Shown here: in pieces, positions 51,861 through 62,100 of the stretch
Layout: every line of letters starts with the position of its first letter
How positions within the stretch are numbered: position 1 is the stretch's first letter
NCBI GenBank assembly: GCA_963797635.1
Contig: CAWCPZ010000009.1
Span: 186,001-250,000 of the forward strand
Length of the DNA: 64,000 bases
Direction: 5' to 3'
DNA from: JAOUEA01 sp963797635
GTDB taxonomy: Bacteria > Actinomycetota > UBA4738 > HRBIN12
Notes under the pieces: generated by a model
Seen by the model: the letters and a program-made list of their open reading frames with translations, nothing else
The model's database searches: none
Told to the model about the DNA's origin: nothing
Translations under genes and position numbers: made by a program

Positions 51861-52301
51861 ATGGATGCTCGCATCAAGAAGATCGGTGTCATCGTCGGCG
51901 CGCTCGCCCTGGCCGGCGCACTGTCGGCCGGCGCGGTCGCGCTCGCACAGAGCACGCTGAGCACACCTTCGCCCACGGTGTCGCCCGTTCCCGCGGTGAG
52001 CACCCCGAGCTCGTCGGCGAGCCCGGCCGACGACGACGACGGAACGGCCGATCAGGGCCACGGCGACGCCCCGGGGACGGTCGGTGCCGGCGATGACGAC
52101 GGCACCGCGGACCAGGGCCCCGGCGACGCTCCCGGCACGGCCGGCGCGGGCGATGACGACGGCACGGCCGATCAGGGCCACGGCGACGCGTTCGGCGACG
52201 ACGGCCACCGCGGTCCCAACTCGGGACACGACGGCGGAGACGACTCCTCGGGCCACGGCAGCGACGACGGGACCTCCGACCAGGGCCACGGCGACGACTG
52301 A
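51861..52301 (+). CDS. Secreted or membrane-anchored acidic repeat protein
   Basis: A 146-aa protein from ATG 51861 with GAGGAGG 7 nt upstream. The N-terminal hydrophobic segment (VIVGALALAGALSAGAVALA) is a signal peptide or anchor. A Ser/Thr/Pro linker (STPSPTVSPVPAVSTP) leads to four acidic repeats of about 20 residues built on DDDGTADQGHGDAPGT. Such Asp-rich repeats can bind calcium or other cations, but the canonical spacing is absent. It ends with a strong terminator. No family recognised. Confidence 0.6.
   Translation: MDARIKKIGVIVGALALAGALSAGAVALAQSTLSTPSPTVSPVPAVSTPSSSASPADDDDGTADQGHGDAPGTVGAGDDDGTADQGPGDAPGTAGAGDDDGTADQGHGDAFGDDGHRGPNSGHDGGDDSSGHGSDDGTSDQGHGDD
52029..52298 (+). repeat. 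In-frame tandem repeats of about 60 bp
   Basis: Four copies of a unit coding for D-D-D-G-T-A-D-Q-G-H/P-G-D, the first two nearly identical, the last (DDGTSDQGHGDD) shorter and diverged. They form the C-terminal half of the acidic secreted protein. Confidence 0.75.
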
Positions 52302-52325
52302 CCCACGACCCGCAACTCCCGCACG

Positions 52326-52355
52326 AACCGGCCGGCGCGCACGCGCCGGCCGGTT
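52326..52355 (+). terminator. Hairpin terminator after the acidic repeat protein
   Basis: AACCGGCCGGCG (52326-52337) and CGCCGGCCGGTT (52344-52355), perfect 12-bp arms with a 6-nt loop, very GC-rich, no U-tract. Confidence 0.75.
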
Positions 52356-52377
52356 TACGTCAGGATGGGTCGGGAAC
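52353..52377 (+). promoter_or_regulatory. Putative SigB/SigF-type promoter
   Basis: GTTT at 52353-52356, 15 nt, GGGAAC at 52372-52377, about 38 nt before the ATG of the VOC protein at 52416. The GTTT overlaps the last bases of the terminator hairpin upstream. Confidence 0.5.
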
Positions 52378-52415
52378 AACCACCAGCGACCACCGACGCA
52401 ACGGGAGGGAAGCGC

Positions 52416-52769
52416 ATGGACTTCAACAGCGTGTTGATCGGGTCCGAGGATCCGAAGCGTCTCACCGAGTACTACAGCAAGCTCTTCGGTGAGCCTGCGT
52501 TCGATACCGATGGCTACACGGGCTGGCAGTTGGGAACCGGGTGGATCACCGTGGGGCCCCACAGCGACGTCAGCGGCAAGAACCCGCAACCGGGCCGCAT
52601 GCTCTTGAACATCGAGTCGTCCGACGTGAAGGGCGAGTTCGACAAGATGAAGGCGGCGGGAGCGACCGTGGTGCAGGAGCCGTACCAGATGGGCGACGAT
52701 CCCGGCTGGATCGCCACGTTGTCCGACCCCGACGACAACTACTTCCAATTGATGAGCCCGATGTCCTAG
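52416..52769 (+). CDS. VOC-family (glyoxalase/bleomycin-resistance-like) protein
   Basis: A 117-aa single-domain VOC protein. It begins MDFNSVLIGSEDPKRLTEYY and has the repeated beta-alpha-beta-beta-beta pattern with LFGEPAFDTDGYTGWQL and ATLSDPDDNYFQLMSP, the second half carrying the usual DPDGN-like turn (DPDDNYFQ). Metal ligands are only partly typical, so enzymatic activity versus binding is open. GGAGG 8 nt before ATG 52416 supports the start. A general-stress promoter-like element lies upstream. Confidence 0.82.
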   Translation: MDFNSVLIGSEDPKRLTEYYSKLFGEPAFDTDGYTGWQLGTGWITVGPHSDVSGKNPQPGRMLLNIESSDVKGEFDKMKAAGATVVQEPYQMGDDPGWIATLSDPDDNYFQLMSPMS

Positions 52770-52813
52770 TCTCGGTTTCACGCCCGGCCCTCGCTCAGGA
52801 AGGAGCCCCAGGC

Positions 52814-53785
52814 ATGACCCGTCCCCCCATCCGTATCCGATCGGCGGTCACGGCCCTGGCGGTCGTGGCCGCGTTCCTGGTCGCGATGCCGTCGGCGGGA
52901 GCGCGACAGCTCTCGGACGCGCAGTGCATCACCTACAAGGACGTCGTCGATGCCCCGAAGGGCAAGATCCCTCGCGACGACATGCACAACATGCGCGTCG
53001 ATCCCATCGCCCGCTGGGCGAAGGCCCACCCGGCGGCGGCCCGCGATGCCATCGCCGGCGGGGGCATCGTCACCGTGCCGGTCGCGTTCCACGTGCTCCG
53101 CAAGGACATGACGGTCGCCGGAGGCAACGCCCCCCTGTCGTGGATCGAAGCGCAGATCGACGTGCTGAACGAGTCGTATTCGGGAGCGACGGGTGGGGCC
53201 GAGACCGGGTTCCGCTTCGAGCTCGCCTCGGTCGATCGCACGACGAAGCCCTCGTGGTTCAAGCTGTTCTACGCCCAGGGCGGCGAACCCCGGTTCTTCC
53301 GCGGTTCGCACAAGGAGATCCAGGTGAAGAAGGCCCTGCGGGTCGGCGGGCCCGAGACCCTGAACGTGTACACGGGGGCGCTGGGCAAGTTCCTGCTGGG
53401 CTGGGCCTACTACCCGTCGGACTTCGTGGGCGAAGGGGCCTTCCCGCGGTTCTTCGACGGGGTGGTGATCGACTTCCGCTCGATGCCGGGGGCAGACTTC
53501 GGGCCCTACGACGAGGGCGACACCCTCACGCATGAGGTCGGACACTGGATCGAGCTGGCCCACACGTTCGAGAACGGATGCGAGGCGCCGGGAGACGGGA
53601 TCGCCGACACGCCGTTCGAGGCATCGCCGGCGTTCGGGTGCCCGGTGGACCGCGACACGTGCGCCCAGCCGGGCCTGGACCCCACGGACAACTTCATGGA
53701 CTACACGGACGACGCCTGCATGTTCCGGTTCACCCCCGATCAGGCGGACCGCATGCAGATGGCCTGGGACCTCTACCGAGCCTGA
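52814..53785 (+). CDS. Secreted zinc metalloprotease, M43 pappalysin-like
   Basis: A 323-aa exported protease. A signal peptide (AVTALAVVAAFLVAMPSAGA) is followed by a propeptide-like region and a catalytic domain with FHVLRKDMTVAGG, VVIDFRSMPG and the zinc motif THEVGHWIELAHTFENGC (HExxHxxxxxH). FMDYTDDACMFRF downstream gives the Met-turn and the MDYx2D motif. These are typical of the cytophagalysin/pappalysin group of metzincins. GGAGC precedes ATG 52814. A strong terminator follows. Substrate unknown. Confidence 0.88.
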   Translation: MTRPPIRIRSAVTALAVVAAFLVAMPSAGARQLSDAQCITYKDVVDAPKGKIPRDDMHNMRVDPIARWAKAHPAAARDAIAGGGIVTVPVAFHVLRKDMTVAGGNAPLSWIEAQIDVLNESYSGATGGAETGFRFELASVDRTTKPSWFKLFYAQGGEPRFFRGSHKEIQVKKALRVGGPETLNVYTGALGKFLLGWAYYPSDFVGEGAFPRFFDGVVIDFRSMPGADFGPYDEGDTLTHEVGHWIELAHTFENGCEAPGDGIADTPFEASPAFGCPVDRDTCAQPGLDPTDNFMDYTDDACMFRFTPDQADRMQMAWDLYRA

Positions 53786-53800
53786 CCTCGGAGCACGCAA

Positions 53801-53830
53801 GAAGGGCTGGGCCTCGCGGCCCAGCCCTTC
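53801..53830 (+). terminator. Hairpin terminator after the M43 protease
   Basis: GAAGGGCTGGGCC (53801-53813) and GGCCCAGCCCTTC (53818-53830), perfect 13-bp arms with a TCGC tetraloop. Confidence 0.8.
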
Positions 53831-54148
53831 GCGTTGCACTCCGTTCGGGCGGTCCCGCCTCCGTGGAGGCTTCGTCCGGTAGACCAGGCCGGAACGCGAA
53901 CGGTCGGTGATCTGGGTTGGATTCTGCCGGTCACCCGGCAAGCGGGCGGGAGATGATCCCGGCCCGCGAGGGACGGCTCAGCAGCCGATCACCTCGAGGG
54001 TCTCAAGCTGTTCATGCAAGCTGGACCACCTCCTTCCTCTCGTGCTGACATGGTGCCGCAGACCTCGCCGAATGGCAACGAGGAATAGCGCGGATCTGCG
54101 GTTCATGGAATCCTCGATGGAGGAGACGCTTCGGCCAGGAGGAGACGG
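53831..54148. other. Intergenic stretch with one short candidate ORF
   Basis: About 320 bp without a convincing gene. It holds, on the minus strand at 53978-54019, a TTG-started 13-codon frame with AGGAGG (54029-54034) 9 nt upstream, coding for LHEQLETLEVIGC. I see no tRNA, repeat or clear promoter. AGGAGG near 54139 belongs to the TolB-like gene at 54149. Confidence 0.4.
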
Positions 54149-55043
54149 ATGAGGCTTCGCACACGGATCGCCGGGATCGCCGTCGTGGCCGCCCTGGCGC
54201 TGGCGCCCGCGACCACCGCGAGCGCTGCCTTCCCGGGCAGCAACGGTGACATCGCGTTCGGCCGGTCCTCGCAGGGGCAGGTCGACATCTGGGTGGTGTT
54301 CCCCGGGGTCACGGGGACGGCGCGGCTCACCGACACCCCGAACCGGGACGAGTCGATGCCCGACTGGAACGCCGAGGGCACGCGCCTGGCCTACGCGAGG
54401 TGCGCCGGCAGCAAGCTCGGCAACTGCGACATCTTCACGATGGACGCCGACGGCAGCGACGTCACGCGCCTCACGGCCACGCCGGACGTGCAGGAGACGT
54501 GGCCGGCGTGGTCGCCCGACGGCACGCAGATCGCCTACACCTCGAACGCCGAGGACAGCTTCCAGGACATCTGGGTGATGGACGACGACGGTGCGAACCA
54601 GACGCGGCTGACGCCGGTGGAGGGCTTCGACGCCTTCCCCGAGTGGTCGCCGGACGGGACGAAGATCGCGTTCTCGAGCGACCGGGCGGCGCTGGACGAC
54701 ATCTGGGTGATCGACGACGACGGGGGGAACCCGACGCGCCTCACGGCCGGTCCCAGGGTGGACGAGCGCCCGGACTGGTCGCCGGACGGGATGCGGATCG
54801 TGTTCAGCCGGCAACGGGGAGATCTGGGACATGGATGCCGACGGCCAGGACGAGACGCGGCTCACCGACACGCCCCAGGACGAGTTCGCGCCGGCGTTCT
54901 CCCCCACCGGCGCGCGGATCGCGTTCAACCGGCTCGGCAACGACGGCCGGATCGGCGTGTGGGCGATGAAGGCGGACGGCACCGGCCGCGTGCAGCGGAC
55001 GTTCGGGAAGATCGACTTCTTCCCGGACTGGCAGCCGATCTAG
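54149..55043 (+). CDS. Secreted TolB-like beta-propeller (PD40 repeats), frameshifted
   Basis: About 298 aa. A signal peptide (IAGIAVVAALALAPATTASA) precedes six PD40 repeats, each like TRLTxxxxxDxxPxWSPDGxxI with DIWVMDDDG. They form a beta-propeller of the TolB C-terminal type. In actinobacteria such proteins are exported and not part of a Tol-Pal system. The frame shifts +1 near 54815; dropping one G gives SRNGEIWDMDADG and restores the fifth repeat. AGGAGG 4 nt before ATG 54149 is a good ribosome site. Binding partner unknown. Confidence 0.82.
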
Positions 55044-55054
55044 TCCGGCTGGGA

Positions 55055-55480
55055 CTACTCGCCGGGCGGGACGTCGAGGCGGCGGACCACCTCGCGCAGG
55101 ATCTTGACCGCCACGTCCTGCTCGTAGAGGACGATGTCGAACTGGCTCGAGCCCAGCCGGAAGCATCGGAGCGGTTCGGTGGCGGTCACCGTGGCGGTGC
55201 GGCGGCTGCGGTCGATCAACGACGAACGCAGCAGCGCGATCTCGCCGAAGTAGTCGCCGGGGCCGAGCGTGCCGCGCTTCCTGCCGCCCTTCCGGACGTC
55301 GGCGTGCCCTTCCAGGATCACGAAGAACTCGTCGGCGAACTTGCCCTCCTCGACGACGGTCTTGCCGGGCGCGTAGGTGCCTTCGTGTCCGAGGTCGGCG
55401 ATGCGGCGCAGCTGGCGCCCCGAGCAATTGTTGAACAGCGGGACGGCCTTCAACCTGGCGATCGTGTCTGTACGGCTCAT
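55055..55480 (-). CDS. Cyclic nucleotide-binding-domain protein
   Basis: A 141-aa single cNMP-binding domain. The phosphate-binding cassette is GDYFGEIALLRSSLIDRSRR followed by TATV, containing the FGE and Arg features that bind cAMP or cGMP. The start LKAVPLFNNCSGRQLRRIADL is typical of Crp-like domains. There is no C-terminal HTH, so it is a small sensor or regulatory subunit and not a transcription factor. It is the only cNMP-binding protein in this window, which also carries three cyclase-type genes. ATG 55480. Confidence 0.85.
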   Translation of the reverse strand: MSRTDTIARLKAVPLFNNCSGRQLRRIADLGHEGTYAPGKTVVEEGKFADEFFVILEGHADVRKGGRKRGTLGPGDYFGEIALLRSSLIDRSRRTATVTATEPLRCFRLGSSQFDIVLYEQDVAVKILREVVRRLDVPPGE

Positions 55481-55535
55481 GGCCAGGACCCTATCGGACC
55501 GCGCGCCGCAGCGCGAAGCGGCGGCGACACGAGCC

Positions 55536-56371
55536 TCACGGCACCAGGCCGAAGATCGTGCTGGGCGCTCCGGAGCCGTTGTGGTTCCGGGGCCCGCCGA
55601 TCACGATCCAGCCACCGGTGGTGGGCATCGCTCCCAGGTTCGTGAGGTTCTCCAGGGTGAAGCGGTGCCGGTTCAGCGTGAGGAACGACTCCCAGTAGTT
55701 GGCATCGGCCGAGGGATCGGGACCGAACGTGTCCGTGCCCAGTGCACCTCGTCGGGCCAGGACGCCGGTGTCGATCAGCCAGCGGACGGCGGCCTTCGAG
55801 AAGCCGGGCTGGCTGAAGCGCGCGCCGGGCTGGCCGCAGTTGTAGTAGGTGGGCTCGGCCCTTCGCCAGGTCGGGTCCCCAGAACTCGTCGCACCCGGTC
55901 CACAGCAGCACCGCGGCTCCCGACGGCATCTCGCCGTGGTACCGCCTCCCAGTCCTGGAGGTCGGCCCTCGTCACGACGTGGTTCGCGTCGGCGGCCACC
56001 TCGGCCCGGACGTCGATCACGACGGCCGGCAGGATGAAGTCGGCGGCGTCCAGATCCTCGGCGCACAGCTTCCCCTCGCGGAAATGGCACGGCGCGCTGT
56101 AGTGCGTGCCGGTGTGCTCGCCCTCGCGCACGTACTGCAGGTAGTAGCCGTCCTCGGCGACCGTGTTCACGGTGGTGAGGGTGAAGGCCGGGTCGCCGGG
56201 GAACAGCGGCGAGCGCGCCGGCGAGTTCGTGTGGCTGAGGCTGACGGCCGTCGAGAAGCCCGGGAGCGAGGTCGCGTCCGCGCCTCCCCCGCGGCCGGTC
56301 GCCTGACCCACGGCATAGCCCCCCGCGATGAGTCCGACGGCGACGAACGACACGATCAGCTTGGTCCGCAT
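55536..56371 (-). CDS. Secreted cyclase-family hydrolase with variant metal motif (two frameshifts)
   Basis: About 278 aa, of the kynurenine-formamidase/cyclase fold (PF04199). ATG 56371 has GAGGAGG upstream. A signal anchor (LIVSFVAVGLIAGGYAVG) is followed by AVSLSHTNSPARSPLFPGDP and the motif HTGTHYSAPCHF. The family consensus is HxGTHxDxPxHF; here Ser replaces the metal-binding Asp. The frame shifts near 55940 (SGAAVLLWTGCDEFWG) and 55870; the end reads TYYNCGQPGARFSQPGFS and GGPRNHNGSGAPS. Export plus the variant motif suggest an unusual substrate or a lost activity. Confidence 0.72.
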
Positions 56372-56448
56372 GAGCACCCTCCTCGGCCGATGACCCATCG
56401 TCCGGCAGGGAGCGGACGGAACGCAAGCCGAGGCGTCAGACTTGCTGG

Positions 56449-58825
56449 ATGACCGAAGCAGGTTCGCCGCCGGCGCGACTCACATCGTTCGTGGGTCGCG
56501 AACGAGAACTCGCCGACCTCGCGGAGCTGTTCGGCACCGCCCGGCTGATCACCCTCACCGGCCCGGGCGGGAGCGGCAAGACGCGGCTCGCGCTGGAGTT
56601 CGCGGCGTCGGTGGACACGCCGGTCGCCCACGTCGTGGATCTGGCGCCGATCATCGATGCGGGAGCGATGGTGGCGGCGATCGCGGCGACGCTGGGCGTC
56701 CACGATGCGGGCGATCCGATCGCAGACACCCTGGCCGCGAGCATCGGCGACGCCGACACGTTCCTGGTGCTGGACAACCTGGAGCAGATCCCGGAAGCCG
56801 GCTTGCAGGTCGCGGCGCTGCTGGCGGCGGCGCCCGGCCTGCGGGTCCTGGCCACCAGCCGGTCCCCGCTCCACGTGCGCGGCGAGCATGAGGTCCCGGT
56901 GACGCCGCTCGCCGACGACGCCGCCGTCGCGTTGTTCGCCGACCGCGCTCGCGCGATCGATCCGCGATTCACGATGGACGAGGACGCCGCCGCGTCGGTC
57001 GCGGCCGTCTGCGCGCGGCTCGACGGCCTGCCGCTGGCGATCGAACTCGCGGCCGCCAGGACGCGCCTGTTCACCCCCGCCGCGCTGCTCGACCGGCTGG
57101 AACAGCGGTTGCCGGTCCTCGCCGAGGGGCCGGCGGACGCGCCCGACCGGCAGCGCACCCTGCACGCCACGATCGCCTGGAGCTTCGACCTGTTGACCGA
57201 GGACGAGCAGCGGGTGTTCACCGCCGTCGGCGTGTTCTCAGGCGGGTTCGCCGCCGATGCCGCCGAAGCGGTCGCGGGCGACCCGGCCGTGCTCGCGAAC
57301 CCTGGAGCGACTGGTCGACCAGAACATGGTGACGGTCTCGGCCGACGCCGACGGCGACCCCCGGTTCCGGATGCTGGAGACGATCCGCGGGTTCGCGTGG
57401 GACCAGGTGCCGGACGCCGAGCGGGCCGCGCTGCGCGACCGGCACCTGGCGTTCTTCGTGGCGCGGGCGGAGCGGGCGGAACCGTTGATGCGAGGTCCCG
57501 AACAGGCGGTGTGGGTCCGCAGGCTCGCGGCCGAGCAAGCGGACATCAGGGCCGCGCTCGCGTGGGCGGAGGAGACGCGCCAGGACGAGTCGCTGCTGCG
57601 GCTCGCCTCGGCGTTGAAACGACGCTTCTGGTACGAAGCCGGCGGACTGGCCGAAGGGCTGCGGTGGCTGGAGGCCGGCCTCGAGGCCGCCGAGGACGCC
57701 CCGGCCGCGCTGCGCGCGAAGGCGTTGCAACGTGCGGCGTGGATCGTGTGGGAGATGGACGACGGCGACCGCGCCGAGGAACTGTTCGAGGCGAGCCTCG
57801 CCGTCTCCGATCCCGACGATCACCTGAGCCGGTTCGAGGCGCTGATCGGGCTGAGCTATCGCTCGATCGGCACCCAGGGCGCCGACCTGCAGGTGGCGGC
57901 CGACCGGATGCGGGAGGCGATCGAGCACGCTCGCGAGGACGGGACGCCCGGCGCACTGGTGGAACCGCTGATGGCCCAGGGACATCTGGAGCGAGCGCGC
58001 GGCGACCTCGAGGGCGCGATGACGTACTTCGACGAGGCGCTCGAGATGGCGCGGGCGTCCGGCGACGTGTGGGCGGCCGCCAGCGCCCTGTCGTTCAGTG
58101 GTTCGGTCGCACTCACGCTCGGTGACCCTGCGCGTGCGCGACCGCTGCTCGAGGAGAGCACGCGCCTGTCGGTCGAGAGCGGCGACCGCGAGGTGTTCGT
58201 GCACGCGACCGCGATGCTCGCGGAGGCGATGACCGCGCTGGGTGCGGTGGACGAGGCGCGAGCGCAGCTCGTGACGGGGCGCGACGCCGCTCTGGAGACG
58301 ACGAACCCGCTCGGCGTCGTGCTGCTGCTCGATGCCGCGGCCGGCTGGCTCGCCGCGGTCTCGGCGGTGCCGGCCGCCGTGGAGGCGTGGGCCGCCACCG
58401 AACGCTTCCGCATCGACCACCACTGGCCGGACCCCGCCGAGGAGGAAGGCGCCCGCCGCGCTGCCTGGGCCGCGGCCCGGGAGGCGATCGGCACCGTGCG
58501 CTTCGAGATGCTCTGGGCTGACGGCGGATCGCGAGACCTCGCCGACTCGTTCGACCGCGCGATGGCGGCGGTCGAGGACGTCGACCTGTCGCAGGTGACG
58601 ATCGCGCCGCCGGTGAGCGCGCGGCGTGGACGCTTCGACCTCACGCCGCGCGAGCAGGAGGTGCTGGCGATGGTCGCCGAGGGCCTGTCCGACGGCGAGA
58701 TCGCCGAGCGGCTGGTGATCAGCAAGAAGACCGCGTCGGTGCACGTCGCCAACATCAAGTCGAAGCTCGGCGCGTCCTCCCGCGTCGAGGTGGCGACGAT
58801 CGCGGTGCGCGAGTCGCTAGCGTGA
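56449..58825 (+). CDS. LuxR-family transcriptional regulator with NB-ARC-like ATPase and TPRs (frameshifted)
   Basis: About 790 aa, of the large ATP-binding LuxR (LAL/MalT-like) type. ATG 56449 reads MTEAGSPPARLTSFVGRERE. The ATPase has Walker A TGPGGSGKTRLALEF, Walker B FLVLDNLEQI and GLPLAIELAAARTRL, as in AfsR/NB-ARC regulators. The frame shifts +1 near 57300 (CCC where CC is expected), continuing as LERLVDQNMV. TPR-like helices fill the middle. The C-terminus is a LuxR helix-turn-helix: LTPREQEVLAMVAEGLSDGE, AERLVISKKTASVHVANIKS. A small inducer or protein partner is likely. Confidence 0.85.
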
Positions 58826-59015
58826 GAGCACGTGGCGCGAGCGTGAGCACCGCGCTCGTTGCGGCGGTGAGCGCTCGACGGACCCGGCCCGGCGGCTTCG
58901 GCAGGAACCGCGACTCCCGATAGCCCCACCGGCTCATCGTGCCCCTGGGCGCTGATCCCAACTTCCAGTCGTTCAACTCGATCCACTCCTCGTGGTCTTC
59001 GCGTTCGAACACCAC
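58755..59015 (-). CDS. Short hypothetical protein (uncertain)
   Basis: An 86-codon frame from ATG 59015. Its first 45 residues look protein-like (REDHEEWIELNDWKLGSAPR, SRWGYRESRF); the rest is Arg/Thr/Ala-rich and overlaps the 3' end of the LuxR gene by about 70 bp, so the real end may be upstream if the frame is disturbed. The roughly 315 bp between the LuxR stop and the histidine-kinase end (58826-59140) hold nothing else that I can support. No Shine-Dalgarno site is evident. Confidence 0.3.
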   Translation of the reverse strand: MVFEREDHEEWIELNDWKLGSAPRGTMSRWGYRESRFLPKPPGRVRRALTAATSAVLTLAPRALTLATRAPRSSPPRRGRTRRAST

Positions 59016-59140
59016 GTTGGAGCTCAGGAGCTAGCGGGACATCGGGGAGCGCCTCAGATACCTCCTCAGATTTTCCAGGTGGAGGCGTTGCCAGGCAAGG
59101 AGTTCCCAGTCGCTGGAAGCGAGCCTCGAGTGCGTCGAGC

Positions 59141-62100
59141 CTAGCGCGATGCGTTCATCTCCTGCCACGTGCGCGGCAGGGCGTCGAGGACGACATCGAG
59201 CTCCTGCGCCATGGCATCGATCATCGCGGTGGCGTTCGACAGCTGCCCCTGTTTCGCGGCTTCCTCGACCGCACGGCTCCGATCGGACAGCGCCTGTGCG
59301 CCGAAGGTCGCCGCGTTCGACTTGAGGGTGTGCGCGGCACGGCGCACCTCCGCGTCGTCGCCCTGGTCCAGCCCGGCACGGGCCGCGGCGATCAGCGCCG
59401 GCGCATCGGTCGAGAACCCGTCGATCAGTTCCGCGACGAACTCGTCGTCGCCGACCCCCTCGGCGAGCCGCGCCAGCGCGTCGCGATCGATCGTTCCGTC
59501 ACCGGGCAGATCCGGCGCCTGATCCGCGCGGCGCGGTGCCCGCTTGATCGCCGCGACCAGCTCCTCCACCCGGATCGGCTTGGTGAGGTAGTCATCCATG
59601 CCGGCCTCGAGGCAGCGTTCGCGGTCGCCGCTCATCGCCTCGGCCGTCATCGCGACGATCCACGGCCGCTCGCCCTCGGGCCATCGCTCCATGATCCGGC
59701 GCGTGGCCTCGAGCCCGTCCATCTCCGGCATCTGCACGTCGGACAGCAGCAGGTCGTAGGGCTGGAGCTCGAGCGCCTCCAGGGCCTCGACCCCGTTGCC
59801 GGCGATGTTCGCGCGATACCCGAGCTTCTCGAGCAGCCGGATCGCGAGCTTCTGGTTCACGACGTTGTCCTCGGCCAGCAGGATCCGGAGCGGGTGGTGC
59901 TCGGCGAGCGTCGGGTCGAACACCCCGGACTCGCCGTGCTCGTCGCCGTCGTCGGAACCCCCCAGCACCGTCGCCAGCGCTCCGTGCAGCGGCGAGGCCT
60001 TGATCGGCTTCGTCACCACGGCGTCGATGCCGGCGGCCGTCCACCGCGGGTCGGCGACGACGTCGTGCTGGTTCACCGAGGAGGCGAGCACGATGGGCAG
60101 GCCCGGCCGGAGGGCGTGGATGCGCGCCGCGAGGTCGAGGCCGTCCGTATCGGGCATCAACATGTCGAGGACGGCGAGGTCGACCGGTTCGTCGTCGAGC
60201 GCCGCCAGCGCCGCCTCGGAGCCGGCGGCGACCACGGTCTGCATCCCCCACGCGGCCAGGAGCGCGCTCATCAGGCGGCGGTTCGTTTCGTTGTCGTCCA
60301 CCACCAGCGCACGGCGGCCCTCGAACGACCCGTCGCGCCGCAGCGCCGTCGGCGTCATGTCCGTGGTTCCGGCCCGGAACGTGATGTGGAACGTGCTGCC
60401 CTCGCCGGGCACGCCCGTGCTCGTCGCCCAGGCCGTCCCGCCCATGAGCTCGGCGAGGCGGCGGCTGATCGCGAGCCCCAGCCCGGTCCCGCCGTAGCGC
60501 CGGCTCGTCGAGGCATCGACCTGGCTGAAGGACTGGAACAACGCGTCGATGCGGTCCGGCGGGATCCCGATGCCCGTGTCACGGACCGCGAGGTCGTACT
60601 CGATCGTGTCCGGCTCATCGGACACGGACGCGCTGGCCGAGAGCTCGATCTCCCCGGTCTCGGTGAACTTCACGGCGTTGTTCAACAGGTTCAGCAGGAT
60701 CTGCCGGATCCTGCTCACGTCCCCGACGGCCGTCTCGGGCGTCCCCGGCTCGATGTCGTAGGTGACCTCGAGTCCCTTCTTCGTCGCACTCGGACCGATC
60801 AGATCGACGACGGATTCGATGCACGCCCGCAGGTCGAACGGCGCTCGCTCGAGATCCATGCGCCCGGCCTCGATCTTCGAGAAGTCGAGGATGTCGTTGA
60901 TGATCGACAGCAGCGCCTCACCGCTGTTCGCGACGGTCGAGGCGTAGTCCCGCTGCTCGGCATCGAGATCGGTCTCCAGCAGGAGGCCGCTCATCCCGAT
61001 GATCGCGTTCATCGGCGTCCGGATCTCGTGGCTGGTCGCCGCGAGGAACGCGCTCTTGGCGGCGTTCGCCTGCTCGGCGACCTCGCGCGCCTCCTCGGCC
61101 TCCTGGAACAGCCGCGCGTTCTGGATGGCGGCGCCCACGTTCGCGGCGATCGTGGAGAGCAACCGGGTCTCGGCCTCGCCGAAGAGGCCCCCGCGGTCCT
61201 TGCTCTGGACGCTGACCACGCCGATCGCCTGCGCTCCGACGACGATGGGCACGCCGAGGTAGGACCGGACGGGCGCACCGACCGTGCTGTCGAAGCCCTG
61301 GAACGCCTCCTCCCGGTTCAGCAGGAGCGGGGTCCCGTTCTCGAGGATCTGCGAGGTCAACCCGACGCCATAGGCGAGCGGTTCCTGCGGCTCCTGCAGC
61401 CCGTCTTCGCTGTAGTAGGCGAACTCGATCATGTCGGTGCGCTGATCGTGCAGGGCCACGTAGACGATGTCGGCCTCGAACGCCTCACGCAGCTGGTCGC
61501 CGAGGCGTTGGATCAGGACGTCGAGCCGCAGCTGCTCGGCGATCGCCTGGCCGACGTCGTTCACGATGGCCAGTTCGGCCGCGTGCTGACGCGTCTCCTC
61601 GAACAGCCGGGCGTTCTCGAGCGCGACGCTCAGGCTCCCCGCGAGGGTCGTGAGCAGGCGGACGTCGCTCTCGCTGAAGGCATGCTCGCGGTCGAGGTTC
61701 TGGAGCGAGATGACCCCGGTGGACCGGCCGCCGACGACGAGCGGAACCAAGACCCCGGACAACGGCGCCTCGCCTTGGAGCACGAGCGGCTGCCCGACCT
61801 CGGCCGTTCGCCCGGCGAAGTCCTCGTTCACCACGACGGTGGCCCTGGTCTCCAGCGCTTCCTTCCTGAAGCCCTCGATCGGGATCGGCTGGTCCTGGAA
61901 CCGCACCCCACGCTCGATGATGTACGGGAAGTGGATCATCCCGGCATCGCTGTCGAGGATCCCGATGTCGACGACCTGGGCGTCGAAGATCTCCTGGAGG
62001 CGGTCACCGACCAGGTCGTACATCGCCTGGGTCTCGAGGTTCTCGGCCAGGCCGCGTTGCACGGTGTTGATCAGGGCCAGCTCGGCGTTCCGCTGCCGCG

